DNA of 8,231 nt from an uncultured Lachnospiraceae bacterium (GTDB lineage: Bacteria; Bacillota; Clostridia; Lachnospirales; Lachnospiraceae): contig CAJUCG010000156.1 of the NCBI GenBank assembly GCA_910585065.1, forward strand, positions 1 through 8,231, given 5' to 3'. The notes below the pieces were generated by a model. That model saw nothing but the letters and a program-made list of their open reading frames with translations. It searched no databases and had not been told where the DNA came from. The translations under genes and the position numbers were made by a program. Within the stretch, counting starts at the first letter, position 1. Each line of letters starts with the position of its first letter. Positions 1 through 5,051 of the stretch are shown here, one piece after another.

Positions 1-1
1 G

Positions 2-205
2 GAAGATGACCCTTATGGTAACGGAATGTTAATCTATAAAAAAGAATATAGTAAACAAATAATCCATTATCAATATAACAAAATTTCATATATCGAAGTA
101 TTAAAGTCCGAGAATCCTATAAAATCAAAGTTTCTCGGACTTTCCAGACTATGGTCGAAAAATAATTATACATATTCTTCCCATGCTTCCACTTTTTCCA
201 TATAG
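2..205 (+). CDS. Possible 3' end of a plus-strand gene, unrecognised (partial, low confidence)
   Basis: A plus-strand frame is open from the left edge of the window to a TAG at 203-205, giving 67 codons with no stop in very A+T-rich DNA. The product is rich in Lys, Tyr, Asn and Ser (it begins EDDPYGNGMLIYKKEY and ends SSHASTFSI). I do not recognise a family. If real, it is the C-terminus of a protein that starts outside the window. It would be convergent with the minus-strand gene ending at 166 and overlap it by about 40 bases. Two points argue against it: a 12-bp hairpin lies inside it at 103-143, and the last dozen codons read antisense through another gene. A chance open frame of this length is unlikely but possible in one of six frames. 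Confidence 0.25.
   Translation, partial: EDDPYGNGMLIYKKEYSKQIIHYQYNKISYIEVLKSENPIKSKFLGLSRLWSKNNYTYSSHASTFSI
103..143 (-). terminator. Hairpin downstream of the 335-residue gene, probable terminator
   Basis: Perfect 12-bp inverted repeat: AAAGTCCGAGAA at 103-114 and its complement TTCTCGGACTTT at 132-143, with a 17-base loop. It lies 22 bases beyond the stop codon of the minus-strand gene (stop at 166-168). Read on the minus strand, the stem closes at its base with A-U pairs and runs into A+T-rich sequence, as in a weak intrinsic terminator; there is no long uninterrupted U-tract. It could serve transcripts from either side. Confidence 0.5.
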
Positions 206-1173
206 AAAAGCAATTCTATGGATACTTCTTTTGTATCCGGTGAAAATGGAGTGCTAAGGGCATATCCTTTTAATGGAAGACCATGTGTTCCTATCTTTTT
301 TTCCGGATTTAACCGCATCAAAAGAAAAGCAGCACTTCCGCTGTGGGTTTCCGGATAGGACTCTAAAAACTCTTTGGAATAAAATTGCAGATTGATATCC
401 CTGCTGCATTCATACTCAATACCAAGATAGCACATCCCTTTTGAACAATTATGCTTGAGTGCTTCATAGTAACTATTTTCTACCTCCTGCAGCTGCTCTT
501 CTGTGAAGCGTTCTCTATATTTCGCATTGCCAAACTGCTTCTTTGCCTCCTCCCATACATCAATCAACATAACATTATTTATATAACACTGCACTTTTTC
601 CCCATCATGGGCGGTAAATTGAAAAGAAACTGGCTTTCCTATCTCCATAGTAATCGATTTTGCCCTGCTTAGCAAATATTTTTTTGCCGCTGGGCCATGC
701 TTTATCATAATAGGCATATCCGGGGAATATTTTGGAAGACGCTTCAGATTGTCGATTCTTAAAGTGATTAATTGCAGTCTGCCCCAATCTTCATTTTTAA
801 GCCACTCCGGAATTTCCCATCCCGCATCCATCAGATCAAGAAAAAGTTTGATTTCCTCATAATTTTCAGGCATCAGAACACCGCCACATCCGCTCTGCAT
901 ACATAATTTTTTATTGCCAATTTTAAATTCCCGGCAATTTAGATAACTGGTTCTTTCTATTTCCTGCTCTTTTAACATCATTCGCTGGGTACGCTTCTTT
1001 TTCGGATTACTCCTTTTCTGCTCTTCATATGGCTCTATAATATAAAGTTCTCCATATTCTTCCATTGTCATCCCAATAATATGATATTTTTTCCCGTCCC
1101 GCTCAATCGTTCTGCCAATCACAAGAATATCTTTCCATTTTTTACTGACCCCCTCTAACCATGAAAATTGCAT
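166..1173 (-). CDS. Unrecognised 335-residue protein with seven cysteines
   Basis: Complete open frame, ATG at 1173-1171 and TAA at 168-166, with a strong ribosome binding site (AAAGGGGG about 7 bases before the ATG) that supports this start. I do not recognise the family and assign no function. No signal peptide or membrane segment is visible, so it is probably cytoplasmic. It has a basic stretch around residues 57-64 (KKKRTQR) and two cysteine clusters: C80, C91 and C96 (in CMQSGCGG) and C243, C248 and C256 (in the region CSKGMCYL and YEC), with C196 between. They could bind metal or simply be buried. The C-terminal third is rich in Glu and aromatic residues. Its G+C content (about 38% in sampled lines) is below that of the sugar enzymes upstream, which could mean an accessory or acquired gene. 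It is separated from asnS by 109 bases holding a 20-bp hairpin, so it may be its own transcription unit. Confidence 0.8.
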   Translation of the reverse strand: MQFSWLEGVSKKWKDILVIGRTIERDGKKYHIIGMTMEEYGELYIIEPYEEQKRSNPKKKRTQRMMLKEQEIERTSYLNCREFKIGNKKLCMQSGCGGVLMPENYEEIKLFLDLMDAGWEIPEWLKNEDWGRLQLITLRIDNLKRLPKYSPDMPIMIKHGPAAKKYLLSRAKSITMEIGKPVSFQFTAHDGEKVQCYINNVMLIDVWEEAKKQFGNAKYRERFTEEQLQEVENSYYEALKHNCSKGMCYLGIEYECSRDINLQFYSKEFLESYPETHSGSAAFLLMRLNPEKKIGTHGLPLKGYALSTPFSPDTKEVSIELLFYMEKVEAWEEYV

Positions 1174-1209
1174 ATCTGTCCCCCTTTCAAAAAAATTGAA
1201 AAAATATTA

Positions 1210-1262
1210 TGCGCACAAAAACTGTTGTAAAAAGAAAATATATACAACAGTTTTTGTGCGCA
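1210..1262 (-). terminator. Perfect 20-bp hairpin after asnS, probable terminator
   Basis: The arms at 1210-1229 and 1243-1262 are exact reverse complements over 20 bases (core CACAAAAACTGTTGT), with a 13-base A-rich loop. It begins 20 bases after the asnS stop. On the minus strand the stem is followed by TAATATTTTTTC and then another T run, so a rho-independent terminator for asnS is the simplest reading. The stem is longer than most terminators, and the U-tract starts a few bases late. The minus-strand sequence CATAAT at the hairpin's edge, 5/6 to a -10 box, could belong to a promoter for the 335-residue gene, but I see no good -35 partner. Confidence 0.6.
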
Positions 1263-1282
1263 GTAAATTTAAAAATAATTAC

Positions 1283-2674
1283 CTATAATTCACAATTGTT
1301 TACTGTTCTTGGAAATGGAATCACGTCGCGGATATTGCTCATTCCGGTCAGGTACATTACACAACGCTCAAAGCCCAAGCCAAAACCTGCATGGCGCGCA
1401 GAACCATATTTGCGCAGATCAAGATAAAAATTATAGTCCTCCGTCTTTAACCCCAGTTCCTCCATCCGATTAAGCAGTTTATCGTAATCGTCCTCTCTCT
1501 GGCTCCCGCCGATAATCTCACCAATTCCCGGAACTAAACAGTCCATCGCCGCCACAGTTTTGCCATCCGGATTTAATTTCATATAAAATGCCTTGATCTC
1601 CTTAGGATAATCTGTGACAAAAACAGGTTTCTTAAAAACTTCCTCGGTCAGATAGCGCTCATGCTCCGTTTGCAGATCACAGCCCCAGGACACTTTGTAG
1701 TCAAATTTATCGTTGTTCTTTTCCAAAAGCTCAATCGCCTCGGTATAAGTCACATGACCAAATTCTGAATTCATCACATGATTTAGGCGTTCCAAAAGCC
1801 CCTTGTCCACGAAATTATTAAAGAAATTCATCTCCTCCGGCGCATGTTCTAATACATAGCCAATCACATATTTTAACATCGCCTCCGCTAAGATCATATC
1901 ATCTTTTAAATCCGCAAATGCGATCTCCGGCTCAATCATCCAAAATTCTGCCGCGTGCCTGGTGGTATTGGAATTCTCCGCGCGGAATGTCGGACCAAAG
2001 GTATAAATATTTTTAAATGCCATCGCGTAAGTCTCACCGTTTAACTGTCCGCTTACCGTAAGATTCGTCGGCTTGTTAAAGAAATCTTGTGCATAATCCA
2101 CAGCACCATTTTCATCTTTTGGAGGATTTGCAAGATCAAGTGTTGTCACCTGAAACATTTCGCCGGCACCTTCGCAGTCGCTGCCTGTAATAATCGGCGT
2201 GTGTACATAGACAAAGTCCCGTTCCTGGAAAAATTTATGAATTGCGTAGGCAACCAGTGAGCGCACGCGAAACACCGCCTGAAATGTGTTTGTGCGCGGG
2301 CGCAAATGTGTGATTGTGCGCAGATATTCCATTGTATGGCGTTTTTTCTGGAGAGGATAATCCGGTGTGGAAGCACCCTCTACCACAACTTCCCCTGCCT
2401 GAATTTCAAACGGCTGCTTTGCATTTGGCGTTGCAACAAGTTCCCCGGTCACAACCACCGCCGAACCGACATTGATCTTTGTAAGATCTGCAAAATTTGT
2501 AAGCTTATCCGCATAGACGACTTGCAGTGCCTCAAAGAATGTGCCATCGTTCAATGTGATAAAACCAAAACTTTTTGAGTCGCGGTTGCTGCGCACCCAG
2601 CCGCCGACTGTGATTTCTTTTCCAACATATTTCTCCTTTTCACGATACAACTCGCGAACTGAAACCAAATCCAT
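1283..2674 (-). CDS. asnS: Asparaginyl-tRNA synthetase (class II)
   Basis: It charges tRNA-Asn with asparagine using ATP, in the cytoplasm. The 463 residues match the usual length of the bacterial enzyme (about 465). An N-terminal OB-fold anticodon-binding domain occupies roughly residues 18-105 (EITVGGWVRSNRDSKSFGF). The class II catalytic domain follows. It contains RHTMEYLRTITHLRPRT at 112-128, the stretch SGQLNGETY at 208-216, motif 2 as TFGPTFRAENSNTTRH with Arg231, and motif 3 as GFGLGFERCVMYLTG with Arg437, ending in RDVIPFPRT. The run TFGPTFRAENSNT and the C-terminal segment closely resemble the E. coli enzyme as I remember it, which separates it from aspartyl-tRNA synthetase. The ATG at 2674-2672 is preceded by AAGAAAGGA about 8 bases upstream. 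No T-box leader is visible in the 130 bases before it, although asnS is often T-box-controlled in Firmicutes. It is a housekeeping gene beside, not obviously part of, the glycan genes. Confidence 0.98.
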   Translation of the reverse strand: MDLVSVRELYREKEKYVGKEITVGGWVRSNRDSKSFGFITLNDGTFFEALQVVYADKLTNFADLTKINVGSAVVVTGELVATPNAKQPFEIQAGEVVVEGASTPDYPLQKKRHTMEYLRTITHLRPRTNTFQAVFRVRSLVAYAIHKFFQERDFVYVHTPIITGSDCEGAGEMFQVTTLDLANPPKDENGAVDYAQDFFNKPTNLTVSGQLNGETYAMAFKNIYTFGPTFRAENSNTTRHAAEFWMIEPEIAFADLKDDMILAEAMLKYVIGYVLEHAPEEMNFFNNFVDKGLLERLNHVMNSEFGHVTYTEAIELLEKNNDKFDYKVSWGCDLQTEHERYLTEEVFKKPVFVTDYPKEIKAFYMKLNPDGKTVAAMDCLVPGIGEIIGGSQREDDYDKLLNRMEELGLKTEDYNFYLDLRKYGSARHAGFGLGFERCVMYLTGMSNIRDVIPFPRTVNNCEL

Positions 2675-2701
2675 GTCTGTAATCCTTTCTTATTTTTAGT
2701 T

Positions 2702-2788
2702 CCACAGAATTTTTTGCAGTGCCTCAGCCTTGGAAGGAGTTTACGTTCGCTTTGTTCTTGCAAACTCCTTCCGGTACTGATTCTGCGG
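2702..2788. repeat. Large nested imperfect palindrome between the GH31 gene and asnS
   Basis: Three nested stems share one axis. The inner stem is GGAAGGAGTTT at 2732-2742 with AAACTCCTTCC at 2762-2772 (11 bp, perfect). The middle stem is CAGTGCC at 2717-2723 with GGTACTG at 2773-2779 (one mismatch on DNA). The outer stem is CCACAGAAT at 2702-2710 with ATTCTGCGG at 2780-2788 (one mismatch, pairable as G-U in minus-strand RNA). Internal loops separate the middle and outer stems on one side only, and the apical loop is 19 bases. On the plus strand the fold is followed by TTTTTCTAGTTTTT, as in an intrinsic terminator, but no plus-strand gene ends here. On the minus strand, the direction of GH31 and asnS, it is followed by A-rich sequence. 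It may be a dispersed intergenic repeat, a block to antisense transcription, or an RNA-processing hairpin. Confidence 0.6.
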
Positions 2789-2804
2789 TTTTTCTAGTTT
2801 TTAT

Positions 2805-4802
2805 TTAAATTCTCTCAAATACTGGCATATAGTCGATCGGTGCTGCCACATGAACATTTTGCCCGCCCTCATATACACTGCCATCACTTGTCAGCCTCCA
2901 AGTGCCCGCTGGGAGGTATACATCTCTCTCAAACTGATTAAGATGAAAAATTGGTGCTGCCAAATATTTGCTTCCAAACATATACTGATCCTGAAGTTCC
3001 CAACAGGTTTTATCCTCCGGGAATTCATAGAACATTGCGCGTATCAGCGGCGATCCGTTCTCCGATGCCTCCTTATATAAACTCTTGATATAGTCGTGCA
3101 TCGAGATGCGGATATCATAATACTTTTTCATAATCTTATAATTGTCTTCGCCGTAGCTCCAAAGCTCATTTGGCTGACCAGTATGCAGATATCCGCCACC
3201 CCAGTCACGATCATCCAGTGCCGGAATATCGTAAGGTCCGCGGTCGCCGTGCATACGAAATACTGCAGAATAAACAGCAAACTGATACCAGCGGATCAAA
3301 AGCTGCCGGAAATCCGGGTCATTCACATCATCGGTCATAAAGCCGCCAATATCCGTTGTCCACCAGGCGATCCCCGCAAGTCCCATATTTAACCCGCACT
3401 GTAACTGGTCATAAAATGCTTCAAATGTACTTGGCACATCACCTGACCAAACTACATTTCCGTATTTTTGACTGCCCGCCCATGCACAGCGCAGAAGATT
3501 GACTACATTGCCATCACCTAAATCTTTCATCTTGTCATAGAAAATGCGGCTGTACATCTGCGGATACATATTACTGCACTCAAGCGCAGGGGCATCCATG
3601 TAGCGGTAGTTCTCAAAATCATAAACTCCGTAATCCGGTTCGGAATTGTCAAGCCAGAACGCGTCAATGCTGAAATCATAGTAATTGCGCTTGCATACTT
3701 CCCATACATATTCCCTGGTCTCCGGGTTGAATGGGTCGATCTCCACGCAATCACCCTGATAGTCGTAGGTTTGCGCCGCGCCGCGCTCGGTCTTGATTAA
3801 AAGCCCCCTCTCCATCATCGGGTAGAAATTCTCGCTCTTGCGATCCACGGAAGGCCATACGGATACAATTACTTTGATCCCCATTGAATGCAGCTCGTCC
3901 ACCATCGCCTTTGGGTCAGGCCAGTAAGTCTTGTCAAACTTCCAGTCGCCCTGCACAGTCCAGTGGAAGAAATCAATAACAATCAAATCAATCTTAATTC
4001 CCTCTTTCTGATACTGGCGTGCCACCGAAAGCACTTCGTCCTGTGTGCGATAGCGCAGTTTGCACTGCCAAAGTCCCATGCGATCCTCCGGGAACATCGG
4101 CGAATGTCCGGTCGCATCAGTGTAGTTCGCAAGAATCTGCTTTGGTGCATCCGCCACAGTGATCCAGTAATCCATCTCCTTTGTCGCGCGCGCTACCCAC
4201 TCCGTATAATTGCGCCCAAAGGTCACGTTACCGACTGCTGGATTGTTCCAGAGCATACCATAGCCGAGATTGGAAACCGCAAACGGCACGGAAATCTGAG
4301 AATTTCTCTGTGCCAACTCCAAAACACAGCCCTTTAGATCCATGTAGGACTGCTGATACTGTCCCATGCCAAAAATCTTTTCCCCGTCGTTGCTTTCAAA
4401 TTTTAAGTTCAGAGAATAATCACTGCCGCCAATAACGCCCTTCCACTCGCGGTTGATCACCTTTAGGCAGCGGCTCTCCTTCGAGATGGTTCCGCCATAA
4501 CTGCGGTAATATTCCTGCAAAATTTGCTTCTCATCGCGATAAAATGTAATCACGCCCGCAAAATTGACTGTTGCCTTAATCCTGCCGTTGGTAATGGACG
4601 CTCTCGGCTCGCCGCCGTCTGTCTCAATGACGATTTCCGGAGCCAAGGCTTCTGGTTCCTCCGTCAACGCCCAATCACTTCCCGTAAATTTCGAAAACAT
4701 TGTCGCGCGCACGCGCAAAGAATCCTTTCCCCATGCCTCAATTCTAAGCGTTTCCCCATTTCGGCGCGCCACTAAAACCCCATTTTCATTTCTAAAATCC
4801 AT
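2805..4802 (-). CDS. GH31 glycoside hydrolase, alpha-xylosidase-like
   Basis: A retaining exo-acting alpha-glycosidase, 665 residues. The N-terminal beta-sandwich (about 1-225) contains KIFGMGQYQ at 142-150. The (beta/alpha)8 barrel follows, with GLWQCKLRYRTQDEV at 243-256, DLIVIDFFHW at 272-281 and KFDKTYWPDPKAM at 288-300. The catalytic nucleophile should be Asp385 in FWLDNSEPDY and the acid/base Asp455 in VWSGDVPSTF. RMHGDRGP at 516-523 forms another active-site strand. GMGQYQ and WQCKLRYRTQ resemble alpha-xylosidases, but alpha-glucosidase or alpha-galactosidase activity cannot be excluded. The protein ends at APIDYMPVFERI, where many GH31 proteins continue (typically PVFVRAG...) into a further C-terminal beta-domain. 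It therefore belongs to a short form or has lost that domain. There is no signal peptide and there are nine cysteines, so it is probably cytoplasmic. The ATG at 4802-4800 has AAGGGGAA about 5 bases upstream. It lies 249 bp downstream of the arabinofuranosidase gene, and an extended -10 at 4832-4840 suggests its own promoter. Confidence 0.93.
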   Translation of the reverse strand: MDFRNENGVLVARRNGETLRIEAWGKDSLRVRATMFSKFTGSDWALTEEPEALAPEIVIETDGGEPRASITNGRIKATVNFAGVITFYRDEKQILQEYYRSYGGTISKESRCLKVINREWKGVIGGSDYSLNLKFESNDGEKIFGMGQYQQSYMDLKGCVLELAQRNSQISVPFAVSNLGYGMLWNNPAVGNVTFGRNYTEWVARATKEMDYWITVADAPKQILANYTDATGHSPMFPEDRMGLWQCKLRYRTQDEVLSVARQYQKEGIKIDLIVIDFFHWTVQGDWKFDKTYWPDPKAMVDELHSMGIKVIVSVWPSVDRKSENFYPMMERGLLIKTERGAAQTYDYQGDCVEIDPFNPETREYVWEVCKRNYYDFSIDAFWLDNSEPDYGVYDFENYRYMDAPALECSNMYPQMYSRIFYDKMKDLGDGNVVNLLRCAWAGSQKYGNVVWSGDVPSTFEAFYDQLQCGLNMGLAGIAWWTTDIGGFMTDDVNDPDFRQLLIRWYQFAVYSAVFRMHGDRGPYDIPALDDRDWGGGYLHTGQPNELWSYGEDNYKIMKKYYDIRISMHDYIKSLYKEASENGSPLIRAMFYEFPEDKTCWELQDQYMFGSKYLAAPIFHLNQFERDVYLPAGTWRLTSDGSVYEGGQNVHVAAPIDYMPVFERI

Positions 4803-4831
4803 AGCTTCCCCTTTCCTTTTTCGTATTCAGC

Positions 4832-4840
4832 ATTATACCA
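4832..4840 (-). promoter_or_regulatory. Extended -10 promoter element for the GH31 gene
   Basis: Reading the minus strand, TGGTATAAT is a perfect extended -10 (TGnTATAAT). Its TATAAT ends 29 bases before the GH31 ATG, which would give a leader of about 20 bases that just holds the ribosome binding site. No convincing TTGACA-like -35 is found 16-18 bases upstream, so activity would rest on the extended -10 or on an activator. It is the gene-proximal member of three such elements in this spacer. Confidence 0.5.
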
Positions 4841-4856
4841 TGTTTGGAGAACCAGA

Positions 4857-4878
4857 TATAATGTCTGCCGACATTATA
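4857..4878. promoter_or_regulatory. 22-bp palindrome A with overlapping extended -10, operator candidate
   Basis: Perfect 9-bp arms TATAATGTC (4857-4865) and GACATTATA (4870-4878) around a 4-base centre TGCC. On the minus strand the right arm is part of ATATGGTATAATGTC, so a second perfect extended -10 (4873-4881) overlaps it. A near copy lies exactly 130 bp away at 4985-5010. Two-fold symmetry overlapping a -10 is the usual form of a repressor site. The cognate regulator is not in the window, and I do not recognise the motif as an AraR, XylR or CcpA site. Confidence 0.5.
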
Positions 4879-4879
4879 C

Positions 4880-4943
4880 CATATCGTTCCGATATGATGC
4901 CTCCGAGGGATGAATCGCTCCTAGGGAGCGAACATGATTCGCT
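4880..4943. repeat. Run of short adjacent palindromes between the two operator-like sites
   Basis: Four small inverted repeats follow one another: CATATCG-TTC-CGATATG (4880-4896), CCTC-C-GAGG (4900-4908), TCGCTCC-TAG-GGAGCGA (4915-4931) and AGCGAA-CATGA-TTCGCT (4927-4943). The last two share bases 4927-4931, so only one can form at a time in single-stranded nucleic acid. No poly-U run follows any of them on the minus strand. They could be alternative RNA structures in a leader transcribed from the distal promoter, protein sites, or the body of a small non-autonomous repeat. No open frame of note lies here. Confidence 0.45.
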
Positions 4944-4984
4944 AAAGAAATTATTCTTCCTGCGGTCGAATACGAATCAGCACA

Positions 4985-5010
4985 GGTATAATGTCTGTCG
5001 ATATTATACC
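4985..5010. promoter_or_regulatory. 26-bp palindrome B with overlapping extended -10, operator candidate
   Basis: Second copy of the motif: arms GGTATAATGTC (4985-4995) and GATATTATACC (5000-5010), complementary at 10 of 11 positions, around TGTC. The minus strand again carries TGGTATAAT (5003-5011), a perfect extended -10 directed at the GH31 gene about 200 bases downstream. It starts about 40 bases past the stop of the upstream arabinofuranosidase gene. A fourth, weaker ATGGTATA lies on the minus strand within 5031-5040. Copies A and B match at most positions over about 28 bases in the same orientation. Confidence 0.5.
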
Positions 5011-5051
5011 ATATTATTCTAAAGAATCCTATACCATAATATTTTCTTTCT

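Noticed and set aside
2675..2804. T-box riboswitch controlling asnS
   Set aside because: The spacer is only 130 bases, lacks the conserved GGTGG-ACCGCG-type T-box sequence, and its hairpin has no U-tract in the asnS direction.
3888..4337. 149-codon plus-strand frame inside the GH31 gene
   Set aside because: It lies antisense to a gene with clear catalytic motifs and has no recognisable protein features. The same holds for the other plus-strand frames within asnS, GH31 and GH51.
4857..5010. CRISPR array or insertion sequence
   Set aside because: Only two full repeat copies with a 130-bp offset and palindromic filler, no transposase and no target-site duplication that I could identify.
4803..5051. 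CcpA catabolite-repression site
   Set aside because: No sequence close to the TGWAARCGYTWNCW-type operator was found in either strand of the spacer.
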